Assembly: GCA_905182105.1 (NCBI GenBank)
Contig: CAJJAR010000008.1
Coordinates: forward strand, 25,220-89,219
DNA: 64,000 nucleotides
Direction: 5' to 3'
DNA from: an uncultured Paracoccaceae bacterium
GTDB lineage: Bacteria; Pseudomonadota; Alphaproteobacteria; Rhodobacterales; Rhodobacteraceae
Positions 9,806 through 19,679 of the stretch are shown here, one piece after another (within the stretch, counting starts at the first letter, position 1; every line of letters begins with the position of its first letter). The notes under the pieces were generated by a model. The model made no database searches. It saw nothing but the letters and a program-made list of their open reading frames with translations, and was not told the DNA's origin. The translations under genes were made by a program, and so were the position numbers.

Positions 9806-11745
9806 AACGCAAAAACGCCGATCACGAAGCAAACCAAAGTTTGTTATCACGCCGCGCGTTGGTTGTCGGCGGACTACAGCTTGTGTTGGTTGGCGCACTG
9901 GCTGCGCGTATGCGTCATCTCCAAATCAATGAGGCCGATCAATTCCGGACATTGGCAGAAGAGAACAGGATCAAGTTTAAACTGATCCCACCCGAACGCG
10001 GTGAAGTGTTTGATCGCAACGGCGTTCAATTGGCACAAAACATCCCAAACTATCAGATCAAGATGGTGCGCGAAGACACCCGCGACGTTGAGGCTGTGAT
10101 CGCACGCCTCAGCAAGATCATCGATTTGGATGATCAAACCATTGAACGCGCTGTCGCACTGATCAAACGCAGTGCACCGTTCTACCCCGTCACCATCGCT
10201 GAAGATGTGACTTGGGAAGACATCAGCCGCGTATCAGTCAACGCACCCGCACTGCCCGGTGTGACACCAGAAGTCGGCCTTTCCCGCGTTTATCCACTGG
10301 GCTCAGATTTCGCACATATCTTGGGTTATGTTGGCCCAGTCAGTGACTACGATCTGAAAAAGATCAATGACCCAGATCCTTTGCTGCGAATTTCACGGTT
10401 CCAGATTGGTAAGGTAGGTGTGGAAGCCAAAGAAGAAATTCGTTTGCGTGGTTCTGCGGGAAACAAGCAAATAGAGGTCAACGCAGCTGGCCGCGAAATG
10501 CGCGAACTGAGACGGCGCGAGGGCAAACCAGGAGCAAACATTCAGCTAACAATTGACTCCAAACTGCAAAACTATTTGCAGGCCCGCCTAGACGGCGAAA
10601 GCGCCAGTGCGGTTGTGATCGATTGTGAAACTGGCGATCTGGTCGCAATTGGGTCAGCACCAACTTACGATCCAAACCTCTTTGTATCTGGCATTTCCGT
10701 CGCCGATTACCGCGAGCTGACAGACAATAAATTCCGTCCGTTGGCGTCTAAAGCAGTCCAAGGGACCTATCCCCCCGGATCAACGTTCAAGATGATCACC
10801 GCAATGGCAGCCCTTGAAGAAGGCATTATCGGGCCTGACGACACGGTACGCTGCAACGGTCACCTCGAAGTGGCCGACCGCAAATTCCACTGCTGGAAAC
10901 GCTCTGGTCACGGCAGCGTTGATCTGAAGAACTCGCTCAAGCGCAGTTGCGATGTTTACTACTATGACCTGGCGTTGAAAGTCGGCATCGAAAAGATTTC
11001 CGCAATGGCCAACGTCTTTGGATTAGGTGTGCGCCATAACGTTGAAATGTCCGCAGTTGCCCGTGGCCTGACACCGACCAAAGCTTGGAAAAACCGCGTT
11101 CATGGCAAAGATTGGGTAATCGGCGATACCGTCAATGCCTCCATCGGACAGGGCAACATGCTTGCCTCCCCATTACAACTCGCCGTGATGACCGCGCGCC
11201 TTGCAACAGGTCGCGAAGTGACGCCACGCTTAGTAAAATCTGTAGACGGCGTTGAACAAGCATCAGGTGCTGGTGGACCGCTCAAGGTGGACCAGAACAA
11301 CCTAAAGAAGATGCGCAAAGCGATGTTTGCCGTGGTCAATGACCGAGGGGGCACCGCCAACAAAAGCCGCATTACAATTGAGAACATGCGCATGGCCGGC
11401 AAAACTGGCACCAGCCAAGTGCGTAACATTTCTGCCGCCGAACGGCGAACCGGCGTTATTCGAAATGAAGATTTACCATGGGAACGGCGTGACCACGCCT
11501 TGTTCGTAGACTTCGCACCTGCAGACAATCCTAAATATGCTGTGGCTGTTATTGTGGAACACGGTGGGAGTGGCTCAACAGCCGCGGCCCCTATCGCGCG
11601 CGACATTACACTTCAGGCGCTATACAATGGACCACCGCCACTAGAGGCATATCCATCCAAAGACCGTGGTCGCATCCGCAGCCAACAAAAGCGCCTCGCG
11701 AAAATGCGCCCAATGGCCAAAACTCAGGATGCCGACAAAACATGA
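9802..11745 (+). CDS. mrdA: Penicillin-binding protein 2 (elongasome transpeptidase)
   Basis: Class B PBP that cross-links peptidoglycan during cell elongation. It starts at GTG 9802 (GTGA overlap with mreD, GGAGG 6 bases upstream); a much longer frame opens upstream but only overlaps mreD. Residues 17-38 form the signal-anchor helix. A PBP dimerisation/pedestal domain follows, with PPERGEVFDRNG. The transpeptidase domain carries Ser327-x-x-Lys330 (in PPGSTFK), SCD at 382-384 and KTGTS at 534-538. The Cys/Asp/His residues around 351-371 resemble the zinc site of E. coli PBP2. 647 residues, normal for the family. Target of beta-lactams such as mecillinam in relatives. Confidence 0.95.
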   Translation: MKRKNADHEANQSLLSRRALVVGGLQLVLVGALAARMRHLQINEADQFRTLAEENRIKFKLIPPERGEVFDRNGVQLAQNIPNYQIKMVREDTRDVEAVIARLSKIIDLDDQTIERAVALIKRSAPFYPVTIAEDVTWEDISRVSVNAPALPGVTPEVGLSRVYPLGSDFAHILGYVGPVSDYDLKKINDPDPLLRISRFQIGKVGVEAKEEIRLRGSAGNKQIEVNAAGREMRELRRREGKPGANIQLTIDSKLQNYLQARLDGESASAVVIDCETGDLVAIGSAPTYDPNLFVSGISVADYRELTDNKFRPLASKAVQGTYPPGSTFKMITAMAALEEGIIGPDDTVRCNGHLEVADRKFHCWKRSGHGSVDLKNSLKRSCDVYYYDLALKVGIEKISAMANVFGLGVRHNVEMSAVARGLTPTKAWKNRVHGKDWVIGDTVNASIGQGNMLASPLQLAVMTARLATGREVTPRLVKSVDGVEQASGAGGPLKVDQNNLKKMRKAMFAVVNDRGGTANKSRITIENMRMAGKTGTSQVRNISAAERRTGVIRNEDLPWERRDHALFVDFAPADNPKYAVAVIVEHGGSGSTAAAPIARDITLQALYNGPPPLEAYPSKDRGRIRSQQKRLAKMRPMAKTQDADKT

Positions 11746-12881
11746 GTTATCTTGAGTATACGGTAAAATCGACGCCAACGGGCCTGCGTAAAATTCTGTT
11801 CCTGAGCTGGCCTCTCACACTCTTGCTCAGCTCAGTCGCCTGTGTCGGTTTCCTCATGCTCTACTCAGTGGCAGGTGGCAGCTTCACCCCTTGGGCCGAA
11901 CCGCAAATGAAACGCTTTGCTGTTGGTTTGATTCTGATGATTGCGATTGGGGTGACCCCAATTTGGTTTTGGCGCAACCTCTCTGGGTTTTGCTACGGCG
12001 TTACAGTGATACTTTTGGTTGCCGTTGATCTCTTCGGGGAAGAAGGCAAAGGCGCACAACGCTGGATCGACCTTGGATTCATGCGCTTGCAACCATCCGA
12101 GTTGATGAAAATTACCCTCGTTATGTTTCTGGCAGCATATTATGACTGGTTGCCGCCCGAAAAGAAATCGCGCCCCCTTTGGGTTTTGTTGCCCATTGCC
12201 ATCATCTTGTTGCCAACAGCGTTGGTAATTCAACAACCCGACCTTGGCACCTCGCTTCTTTTGGTTATGGCTGGTGGTGGCATCATGTTTCTTGCAGGCG
12301 TACACTGGGCCTATTTCGCAGCAGTAATCGCATCTGGTGTCGGTCTTATCGTGGCCGTTTTCCAAAGTCGCGAAACAAGTTGGCAGTTGCTCAACAACTA
12401 CCAATACCACCGCATCGACACCTTTATTGATCCAAGCGCCGATCCACTGGGAGCAGGTTATCACATCACCCAATCCAAGATCGCACTTGGGTCAGGCGGG
12501 TGGACAGGGCGCGGGTTTATGCAAGGGCCCCAAAGCCGTCTGAACTTCCTGCCTGAAAAACACACCGACTTTATCTTCACCACCTTAGCCGAAGAATTCG
12601 GGTTTGTTGGCGGGATTTCTTTACTTGCAATATACCTGCTGATAATCTTCTTTTGCATCGCCTCAGCACTGGTAAACCGCGATCGATTTTCATCGCTTTT
12701 GATCCTTGGGATCGCGCTCAACTTCTTTCTCTTCTTCTCAGTGAATATGGCAATGGTCATGGGGCTGATCCCCGTCGTTGGCGTTCCACTGCCACTTGTC
12801 AGCTACGGCGGCTCCGCCATGCTGGTTCTTATGCTCGCCTTTGGTCTGGTCCAAAGCGCACATGTCCACAGGCCAAGATAG
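11742..12881 (+). CDS. rodA: Peptidoglycan glycosyltransferase RodA (SEDS family)
   Basis: Integral membrane glycan polymerase that works with PBP2 in lateral wall growth. 379 residues, about ten membrane helices. Family motifs include RWIDLGFMRLQPSELMKI, QQPDLGTSLLL and the C-terminal GVPLPLVSYGGSAML. Its ATG overlaps the PBP2 stop by four bases (ATGA), so the two are translationally coupled, matching their working as one complex. It closes the mre operon; ghrA starts 9 bases later and may be read through. Confidence 0.96.
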   Translation: MSYLEYTVKSTPTGLRKILFLSWPLTLLLSSVACVGFLMLYSVAGGSFTPWAEPQMKRFAVGLILMIAIGVTPIWFWRNLSGFCYGVTVILLVAVDLFGEEGKGAQRWIDLGFMRLQPSELMKITLVMFLAAYYDWLPPEKKSRPLWVLLPIAIILLPTALVIQQPDLGTSLLLVMAGGGIMFLAGVHWAYFAAVIASGVGLIVAVFQSRETSWQLLNNYQYHRIDTFIDPSADPLGAGYHITQSKIALGSGGWTGRGFMQGPQSRLNFLPEKHTDFIFTTLAEEFGFVGGISLLAIYLLIIFFCIASALVNRDRFSSLLILGIALNFFLFFSVNMAMVMGLIPVVGVPLPLVSYGGSAMLVLMLAFGLVQSAHVHRPR

Positions 12882-12890
12882 GTTTCGTAA

Positions 12891-13826
12891 ATGACACTCA
12901 ACATCCTATTCGCAGCAAAAAAAGAACGCTGGCCTTTGTATGAAGGGCCGTTGAACGATGCGTTCAAAACAGCCGGCCTAGACGATGTGCATCTGGCATT
13001 CGACATTGCGCCAGCGGATGTGGATTACATCGTCTATGCACCCAACTCAGACCTCAAAGACTTCACACCCTACACAAAGGCCAAGGCAGTCTTGAACCTG
13101 TGGGCGGGTGTCGAAGGGATCGTGGGCAACCAAACCCTAACCATCCCACTCACCCGTATGGTCGATCCCGGCCTCACCCAAGGGATGATTGAATGGGTGT
13201 GCGGCCATGTGATGCGCCACCATTTGGGGATGGACGCACATATCAACAACCCAACCCATGAATGGGCACCCAGCCCACCAGCCCTTGCATGGGACCGCTC
13301 AGTGGTAGTGTTTGGCATGGGTGAACTCGGCAGCGCCTGCGCATCCACATTGGCAAAATTCGGCTTCAATGTCTCCGGCTGGAGCAGGTCAGAAAAAACT
13401 ATCGAAGGCGTCACATCCTATCACGGCGCAGAGGGGCTAAAAACAGCACTTTCAAAGGCCGAAATCGCGGTACTCCTTCTGCCGGATACGCCTGCCACAA
13501 ACAACACACTCAACGCTGAAACCTTTGCAATGATGCCTAAAGGGGCCACAATCATTAACCCGGGGCGCGGACCGCTCATAGACGACAATGCACTTTTGCA
13601 ATCGCTCGATGCTGAACAAATCAGCCACGCAACACTCGATACATTCCGCATCGAACCGCTGCCAACGGATCACCCATATTGGGCGCACCCAAAGGTCACA
13701 GTCACACCCCACATCGCAGCCGAAACACGGGCGAAATACTCCAGCCTAACAATCGCAGAAAACGTCAAACGCGGGCAAGCAGGCGAGCCGTTCCTACACC
13801 TCGTAGATCGCAGCGCTGGCTACTAA
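12891..13826 (+). CDS. ghrA: Glyoxylate/hydroxypyruvate reductase A-like dehydrogenase
   Basis: 311-residue D-2-hydroxyacid dehydrogenase of the GhrA branch, reducing glyoxylate or hydroxypyruvate with NADPH in relatives. The Rossmann motif reads VFGMGELGSACA near residue 143, followed by GWSRSEK, where Arg/Ser suit NADP. Catalytic residues fit an Arg in NPGRGPLIDD, a Glu in FRIEPLP and a His in TPHIAAETR. It follows rodA by 9 bases with no clear ribosome-binding site, so it may be co-transcribed. The 2-oxoacid preference cannot be read from sequence. Confidence 0.88.
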   Translation: MTLNILFAAKKERWPLYEGPLNDAFKTAGLDDVHLAFDIAPADVDYIVYAPNSDLKDFTPYTKAKAVLNLWAGVEGIVGNQTLTIPLTRMVDPGLTQGMIEWVCGHVMRHHLGMDAHINNPTHEWAPSPPALAWDRSVVVFGMGELGSACASTLAKFGFNVSGWSRSEKTIEGVTSYHGAEGLKTALSKAEIAVLLLPDTPATNNTLNAETFAMMPKGATIINPGRGPLIDDNALLQSLDAEQISHATLDTFRIEPLPTDHPYWAHPKVTVTPHIAAETRAKYSSLTIAENVKRGQAGEPFLHLVDRSAGY

Positions 13827-13847
13827 CCACCCCTACTTCATCTCACC

Positions 13848-13889
13848 AAATAATCTCCGGGGGAGACGCGCGACGGGGACAGCGCCCCC
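13848..13889. repeat. REP-like intergenic hairpin element, copy 2
   Basis: An AAATAATCTCCGGGGGAG head is followed by the GC hairpin GGGG (13875-13878) / CCCC (13885-13888). It lies between the converging ghrA and M3 peptidase genes and may also act as their shared terminator. The head is related to the element at 6365-6395. Confidence 0.35.
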
Positions 13890-13898
13890 AAGCACGGT

Positions 13899-15911
13899 TC
13901 AAGCGGCCAAACCACGCCCTTTTAGCAACGCCTCAACGCCGGGCAAACGACCACGGAACGCGACATACAATTCGCCCGCATCACGGCTGCCGCCGGTTGA
14001 AAGAATGTTGGCCTCTAACGCTGCTGCGCGTTCAGGATCAAAGGCACCGCCCGCTTCCTTAAACGATTCAAACGCATCTGCGTCCATCACCTCAGACCAC
14101 ATGTAACTGTAATATCCTGATGAATATCCGTCGCCGGAAAACACATGCGCAAAATGCGGTGTGGCATGGCGCATCGTGATCGCACGCGGCATGCCAAGAC
14201 CTGTCAAAATCTCAGCTTGACGTACCATTGGGTCACGCGGTGCATCGCCGTCGTGGAATTCCAAATCCACCATCGCAGACGCCACATATTCTACTGTAGA
14301 AAACCCCATATCATAGGTCGCAGCGCCCAACACTTTAGACAGCAACGCCTCTGGCATCGCCTCACCCGTTTGCGCATGTGTCGCGAACTTGGCCAATACT
14401 TCGGGCACTTCCAACCAATGTTCATACACCTGGCTTGGCAGCTCAACAAAATCACGCGCAACAGAGGTTCCTGAAACACTTTCATAGGTCACGTTTGACA
14501 ACATCTGGTGCAACGCATGACCAAATTCATGAAACAATGTGCGCGCATCATCATAGGACAATAACGCAGGTGTCCCTTTCGCAAAGTTACATACGTTGAT
14601 CACCACAGGCGCTTGCACCTCAGGGTACTTCGCTTGGGATCGCATTGCAGAACACCACGCCCCTGAACGTTTGGAACCCCGTGCAAAATAGTCGCCAATG
14701 AAAACCGCAATATGTTTACCGTCACGGGTCACTTCCCATGCGCGGCAATCCTCGTGATAGAGCGGCACATCGAGCGGTTTAAATTGCAAACCAAACAGAC
14801 GTGTGGCGCAATCAAACGATGCATCAATCATACGGTTCAATTGGAAATATGGCTTCAATTCTGCCTCATCCAAATCATGCAATTCCTTGCGGCGACGTTC
14901 AGAATAGAAACGCCAATCCCAAGGCTCCAAATCACCGTTCACACCATCGGCATGCATCATAGCCGTTAGCTTTTCTGCATCCGAATTGGCTTGTGCCTTG
15001 GCTGGTTCCCAGACGGCCATCAACAAATCACGCACAGCTTGCGGCGTTTTCGCCATCTCTGTTTCTAATTTGTATTCAGCAAAGTTCGCATAGCCCAACA
15101 GCTGTGCGCGCTCGGACCGCAACGCCAAAATCTCAGCCGTGATGTCACGGTTGTCTTTGTCGCCGCCATTGGCCCCGCGGGCACCCCACGCCTTGTAGGC
15201 GACCTCGCGCAAATCGCGGCGCGTCGAGAATTGCAAAAACGGCACGATGATTGAGCGCGACAATGTCACAACCGGACCACCCGCCTCTTTTTCCTCACCT
15301 GCAGCGCGTGCAGCGGAAATCACAAATTCTGGCAAGCCGTCCAAATCGTCTTCGCCCAATTCCATGAACCATTCGCGTTCATCAGACAAAAGGTTCTGGG
15401 TGAATTCAGTGCCTAATACGGCCAGTCGACCCTTGATCTCTTTGATGCGGGTCTCGTCCGCACCTTCCAAGGCAGAACCAGAGCGCACAAACCCACGATG
15501 GGTCAGCATCAAAACACGCGCCTGTTCATCGCTAAGCGTCAAACTATCGCGCACACCCCAAACCGTAGCAACGCGTGCAAACAACGCTTTGTTACCAGAC
15601 ACTTCTGAAAAATGCGCTGCCAGTTGTGGTGAAAAATCACGTTGCAACGCCTCGCGTGCGGGATTACTGTCGGCCCCCGCAACAGTATAAAACGTAGACA
15701 ACACCTTATCCAAATCACGACCTACTGCTTCAAGTGCTTCAATCGTATTGGCGAATGTCGCGGGATCTGCAGACCCTGCAATCACATCAATATCTGCTTT
15801 ATGGCTGGCCAAAGCGATCTCTAACGCAGGGACAAAATCATCGTCAGAAATCTTGTCAAACGGAGTTATACCAAACGGTGTGTCCCAAATTGCGAGCAAT
15901 GGATTTGTCAT
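13899..15911 (-). CDS. M3-family oligopeptidase (peptidyl-dipeptidase / OpdA type)
   Basis: 670-residue cytoplasmic zinc metallopeptidase of family M3A, which trims short peptides, probably from protein or signal-peptide turnover. The HEFGH zinc motif lies in TLFHEFGHALHQML at about residue 450, with the third ligand Glu expected in the helix beginning VARDFVELPSQVYEHW, which is present. Length fits the Dcp/OpdA group; dipeptidase and endopeptidase types cannot be separated by eye. AAAGGAG lies well placed before the ATG. It starts 19 bp after the moeB stop and may be the last gene of the coaBC-dut-moeB run. Confidence 0.93.
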   Translation of the reverse strand: MTNPLLAIWDTPFGITPFDKISDDDFVPALEIALASHKADIDVIAGSADPATFANTIEALEAVGRDLDKVLSTFYTVAGADSNPAREALQRDFSPQLAAHFSEVSGNKALFARVATVWGVRDSLTLSDEQARVLMLTHRGFVRSGSALEGADETRIKEIKGRLAVLGTEFTQNLLSDEREWFMELGEDDLDGLPEFVISAARAAGEEKEAGGPVVTLSRSIIVPFLQFSTRRDLREVAYKAWGARGANGGDKDNRDITAEILALRSERAQLLGYANFAEYKLETEMAKTPQAVRDLLMAVWEPAKAQANSDAEKLTAMMHADGVNGDLEPWDWRFYSERRRKELHDLDEAELKPYFQLNRMIDASFDCATRLFGLQFKPLDVPLYHEDCRAWEVTRDGKHIAVFIGDYFARGSKRSGAWCSAMRSQAKYPEVQAPVVINVCNFAKGTPALLSYDDARTLFHEFGHALHQMLSNVTYESVSGTSVARDFVELPSQVYEHWLEVPEVLAKFATHAQTGEAMPEALLSKVLGAATYDMGFSTVEYVASAMVDLEFHDGDAPRDPMVRQAEILTGLGMPRAITMRHATPHFAHVFSGDGYSSGYYSYMWSEVMDADAFESFKEAGGAFDPERAAALEANILSTGGSRDAGELYVAFRGRLPGVEALLKGRGLAA

Positions 15912-15929
15912 TCGTGTCTCCTTTGGAGG

Positions 15930-16976
15930 TTATTCAGATTTGAAACAGATCGGACAATCGGCCCGACGCTCCAGCGTAATTTTGCGGCTTTCACCGTACA
16001 GCCCGTCATAGATCACCATCTCACCGCACATCGGCGCACCGGCACCCGTGATCATCTTAATCGCTTCAACTGCCATCATTGATCCCACCACACCAGGCAA
16101 CGGACCAATCACACCAGCCTCAGAGCAACTTGGGGCCAATTCAGGTGCAGGTGCTTGGGGGAAAATACACTGATAGCACGGTGCGCCCTTGGTAGGATCA
16201 AAGACACTCAACTGTCCCTCCCACTGCGTCAAAGCACCAGAAATCAGCGGCGTTTGCGTTTCGACGCAAACCTTGTTCACCAGATAGCGGGTTTCGAAAT
16301 TATCACATCCATCCAGAACTAAATCATATTCAGCGATCAATTCTGCCGCGATGTCATCTGTCAGGCGTCGCTGGTAAGGGCGCACATTTACAAATGGATT
16401 TTGCGTAATCATCGCCGCTTGGGCCGAAAAAACTTTAGCGGTGCCAATGTCATCATCCCTATGGATCACTTGACGTTGTAGGTTGGCGCTATCAACCACG
16501 TCATCATCAATCACACCAATTGTTCCAACACCTGCTGCAGCCAAATACTGCAACACGGGAGATCCCAAACCACCCGCGCCCACGACCAAAACCTTCGCTT
16601 CTTTTAGCGCCCTTTGACCGACACCACCTATCTCGCGCATGACGATATGACGGGCATAGCGGTTCAGTTCTGTTTCACTAAAAAGGGGGGCATCAATTGC
16701 GGCGGCTTCTTCTTTGACCACCGCCTGTGTACGCAATCTGCGCAGCATCCAGCGGTAACCCCAAACCAATCCAGCGATGCCCAAAACGAACAACCAAGGG
16801 ACCGCCGTTTCACCCAAACTAAGGCGCAGAGGGTACCCAACCGGCAATACCAAATGCACCACAATCACCACGACCAACAATGCCAAAATCATGATCCAAC
16901 GCGAACGCTGTGGCGCACCAAACGCCGCGCCCAGTCCCCACAATCCAGCAGACATCACCGCAACGAAAAACATCAA
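15930..16976 (-). CDS. moeB: Membrane-anchored HesA/MoeB/ThiF-family adenylyltransferase
   Basis: E1-like enzyme that adenylates the C-terminus of a ubiquitin-like sulphur carrier (MoaD or ThiS). The catalytic part (about 100-348) has the start [16 protein letters not shown], the ATP loop [34 protein letters not shown], a catalytic-type Cys in APSCSEAGV and two zinc CxxC pairs (CYQC and CPIC). Unusually, the first 80 residues form about three hydrophobic helices ending in basic RWMLRRLR, so it should sit on the inner membrane. The ATG overlaps the dut stop (ATGA). Molybdopterin versus thiamine role is undecided. Confidence 0.88.
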   Translation of the reverse strand: MMFFVAVMSAGLWGLGAAFGAPQRSRWIMILALLVVVIVVHLVLPVGYPLRLSLGETAVPWLFVLGIAGLVWGYRWMLRRLRTQAVVKEEAAAIDAPLFSETELNRYARHIVMREIGGVGQRALKEAKVLVVGAGGLGSPVLQYLAAAGVGTIGVIDDDVVDSANLQRQVIHRDDDIGTAKVFSAQAAMITQNPFVNVRPYQRRLTDDIAAELIAEYDLVLDGCDNFETRYLVNKVCVETQTPLISGALTQWEGQLSVFDPTKGAPCYQCIFPQAPAPELAPSCSEAGVIGPLPGVVGSMMAVEAIKMITGAGAPMCGEMVIYDGLYGESRKITLERRADCPICFKSE

Positions 16977-17431
16977 CCGCGCCCTGTTGAGCCAAAGCCA
17001 CCAGCGCCACGCGCCGTTTCATCCAAGCGGTCCGCGATCACGAAATCACCTTGAACAACGGGGGCCAAAACGACTTGAGCAATGCGTTCACCGTGCACAA
17101 CTTCAAACGCATCCGCACCCGTGTTCAACAGGATCACCCCAACAAGACCGCGATAATCGCTATCAATTGTGCCCGGCGAATTGACCAATGCGATACCATG
17201 CTTCAGCGCCAAACCAGAACGCGGACGCACCTGCACTTCGAACCCTTGCGGGATTTCAAATCGCAAACCCGTAGGGATCAAAGCGCGTCCACCGCTGGGA
17301 ATGACAGTGCTTTCGCAACCCTCAAAGTTCGCGCGAATATCGGCACCCGCCGCCCCCACAGTTTCGTAAAACGGCAAAGCAATGTCAGGATCAAAACCCG
17401 CATCGCGCACAACCTTGATTGTCACACTCAC
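16973..17431 (-). CDS. dut: dUTP diphosphatase
   Basis: Hydrolyses dUTP to dUMP and PPi, keeping uracil out of DNA and supplying dTMP synthesis. 152 residues with the five trimeric dUTPase motifs: AGADIRA (1), [13 protein letters not shown] (3, with the uracil-pocket region), [12 protein letters not shown] (catalytic Asp and Tyr) and the Gly-rich [11 protein letters not shown] tail (5). It starts with GTG at 17431, overlapping the coaBC stop by four bases (GTGA). coaBC-dut neighbours are widespread in proteobacteria, which supports the call. Confidence 0.96.
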   Translation of the reverse strand: MSVTIKVVRDAGFDPDIALPFYETVGAAGADIRANFEGCESTVIPSGGRALIPTGLRFEIPQGFEVQVRPRSGLALKHGIALVNSPGTIDSDYRGLVGVILLNTGADAFEVVHGERIAQVVLAPVVQGDFVIADRLDETARGAGGFGSTGRG

Positions 17432-18621
17432 GCGATTGCCTCTACAATTCGTTGGGCCAATTTACGCGACACTATATCCTTGGACATTCGCGGCCATTCT
17501 TCGACACCCGCTTGGGAAATGATGGCGACATAATTCTCGGATCCACCCATGATGCCAGTTTCAGGTGATACATCATTGGCAACGATCCAATCACAGCATT
17601 TACGCTTTAGCTTGGCTGTTGCGTTCGCCTCAACGTCGTTTGTTTCAGCCGCAAAGCCCACAACCAATGCAGGACGCCCCGTCTTCAATTGGGATACATG
17701 TGCCAAGATATCAGGGTTTTCGGCGAATGTGAGCGTTGGTAAACCGTCCTTGGTTTTCTTTAGTTTGCGATCACTCATACCCTCAACACGCCAATCGGCA
17801 ACCGCGGCGGCAAAGATGGCAACATCGGCAGGCAGCGCTGTTTGCACAGCTTCCAACATTTGTTGTGCCGTTTTGACCGCAATCACCTCAACACCAGATG
17901 GCGGGGCAACGTCGGCAGGGCCCGTCACAAACACAACATCCGCGCCCAGCGCAGACAGGGCGTTGGCAAGGGCCGTGCCCTGCGCACCAGAGGAACGATT
18001 GGCGATATAGCGCACCGGATCAATCGGCTCGTGTGTGGGACCGGATGTGATCAACACACGCTTGCCCTTCAACGGACCATCAGACAATTTCGCCTCAACA
18101 GCGGCAACAATTTCCAGTGGTTCAGCCATACGGCCCGGACCAAATTCACCGCACGCCATGTCGCCCTCATTGGGGCCAACAAAGGCAACGCCATCATCGG
18201 CCAACGTTGCAATGTTGCGCTGTGTCGCCGCGTGACCCCACATGCGCACGTTCATCGCAGGGGCCACCAAAATCGGGGTATCCGTGGCCAGCAATAGGTT
18301 CGAAGCCAAATCATTAGCCAAGCCATGCGCCATCTTAGCCATCAAGTCCGCAGTCGCAGGAGCAACCACAACCAGATCGGCAGAACGTGACAGTTGGATG
18401 TGGCCCATTTTGGCCTCATCCGTCAGGTCAAACAATTCGCCATATACTTTGGAACCAGACAACGCGGCAACGGACAGCGGAGTTACAAACTCTGTCGCGG
18501 CACCTGTCAAAACAGGGGTCACAGCAGCGCCGCGCTCACACAATTTGCGGATCAGATCAAGACTTTTGTAGGCAGAAATTCCACCGCCAATAATCAATAG
18601 AATGCGTTTTCCGGTTAGCAT
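17428..18621 (-). CDS. coaBC: Bifunctional phosphopantothenoylcysteine synthetase/decarboxylase
   Basis: Second and third steps of coenzyme A synthesis. The N-terminal flavoprotein decarboxylase CoaC (about 1-185) shows the FMN-binding start [25 protein letters not shown] and the active-site lid [13 protein letters not shown]. The C-terminal synthetase CoaB has [30 protein letters not shown], the KLKK motif and the nucleotide-binding ending [13 protein letters not shown]. At 397 residues it is a normal full-length fusion. Co-transcribed with dut and moeB through overlapping stops and starts. Secure. Confidence 0.96.
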   Translation of the reverse strand: MLTGKRILLIIGGGISAYKSLDLIRKLCERGAAVTPVLTGAATEFVTPLSVAALSGSKVYGELFDLTDEAKMGHIQLSRSADLVVVAPATADLMAKMAHGLANDLASNLLLATDTPILVAPAMNVRMWGHAATQRNIATLADDGVAFVGPNEGDMACGEFGPGRMAEPLEIVAAVEAKLSDGPLKGKRVLITSGPTHEPIDPVRYIANRSSGAQGTALANALSALGADVVFVTGPADVAPPSGVEVIAVKTAQQMLEAVQTALPADVAIFAAAVADWRVEGMSDRKLKKTKDGLPTLTFAENPDILAHVSQLKTGRPALVVGFAAETNDVEANATAKLKRKCCDWIVANDVSPETGIMGGSENYVAIISQAGVEEWPRMSKDIVSRKLAQRIVEAIA

Positions 18622-18690
18622 TGCATGCCCCCAAATAGCTGGTTAATTGACCAACCATACTGCGGCGAACGGTGTTCTGCCAGCCCGTAA

Positions 18691-18703
18691 GATGCGCTTG
18701 GCG
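18691..18703 (-). terminator. Possible terminator stem after rpoH
   Basis: TGCGC-ttg-GCGCA, a 5-bp stem with a 3-base loop, about 10 bases past the rpoH stop in the direction of its transcription. It is short and has only a weak T-rich tail, so treat it as tentative. Confidence 0.25.
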
Positions 18704-18712
18704 CACACTCTA

Positions 18713-19591
18713 TCAATTCAGGAAATTTTGCACTTCTGAACCATGGGTTTCGAGCCATTTGCGCATTTTACCAAAGGCGGCTGATTCAAGCTGACGCACA
18801 CGTTCTTTGCTCAGGGACAATTCCTTGCCCAAGCTTTCCAATGTGCGTGGATTATCCTGCAGCTTGCGTTCGCGCACAATGAAGCGTTCACGTTCGCTTA
18901 ACGCCGCCATCGCGTCAAACAACCACGACCGCAACTGGACAGTGTCATGGTTGTGCTCAACAATTTCAGCCGCTTGGGCGCTGTCGTCCTCAAGGGCATC
19001 GATCCATTCACGGCCTTCGTCCTCAACGGATTGGGTTGCGTTCAATGAATAGTCAGACCCTGATAGGCGACCTTCCATCATTTCGACGTCGTGCAATGGC
19101 ACTCCAATCTCTGTCGAGATTTTTTGCAACAACTGGTGCTTGTCCAGTTTGACGCCCGCGGATTCGCTTTCACGCTCCAAGCGCGCTTGAACGCGGCGCA
19201 TGTTAAAGAACAATGATTTCTGCGAGGATGTGGAACCAGTACGCACCATCGACCAGTTGCGCATTACGTGATCTTGGACAGACGCTTTGATCCACCACAT
19301 TGCGTAGGTCGAAAAACGAACGCCACGATCAGGATCAAATTTCTCTGCGGCTTTCATCAGCCCCAGACCGGCTTCTTGGATCAGATCGTTCATCGGCGCG
19401 CCGTAGCGTTTGAATTTGGAGGCCATCGAAATGGCAAGGCGCATGTAGGCTGTGATCAAGCGGTGCAATGCTTCTTCATCACGGTTGTCGCGCCATGCAT
19501 AGGCCAGTCGCAGCTCTGTTTCAGCGTCCAACATTTCTGCTTTCATCGCTGTGCGTGTAATTGAAATTTCTCTAGCCATGTCCAAAGCCAT
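18713..19591 (-). CDS. rpoH: RNA polymerase sigma-32 family factor (RpoH2-like)
   Basis: 292-residue alternative sigma factor. Region 2 shows LIQEAGLGLMKAAEKFDPDRG and FSTYAMWWIK. The RpoH box QKSLFFNMRR distinguishes it from other sigma-70 members. Region 4 ends with the helix-turn-helix LGKELSLSKERVRQLES. The N-terminus and long region 1.2 resemble the second RpoH of Rhodobacterales, which in R. sphaeroides works in singlet-oxygen and heat responses; the assignment to RpoH2 is by memory of the family. I start at ATG 19591 (GGGAG 7 bases upstream); a further in-frame extension to 19654 overlaps the cobU leader. It reads divergently from cobU. Confidence 0.93.
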   Translation of the reverse strand: MALDMAREISITRTAMKAEMLDAETELRLAYAWRDNRDEEALHRLITAYMRLAISMASKFKRYGAPMNDLIQEAGLGLMKAAEKFDPDRGVRFSTYAMWWIKASVQDHVMRNWSMVRTGSTSSQKSLFFNMRRVQARLERESESAGVKLDKHQLLQKISTEIGVPLHDVEMMEGRLSGSDYSLNATQSVEDEGREWIDALEDDSAQAAEIVEHNHDTVQLRSWLFDAMAALSERERFIVRERKLQDNPRTLESLGKELSLSKERVRQLESAAFGKMRKWLETHGSEVQNFLN

Positions 19592-19679
19592 ATCGGATCT
19601 CCCAAAGAATGAATGCTTGTTTTGGTCTTTCACTATAGGTACGCAGCAAACCAATCATTGGTTCACAATCGAGGCGAAA

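Noticed and set aside
15030..15700. Plus-strand open frames under the M3 peptidase gene
   Set aside because: They are shadow frames of a well-conserved metallopeptidase and have no start signals.
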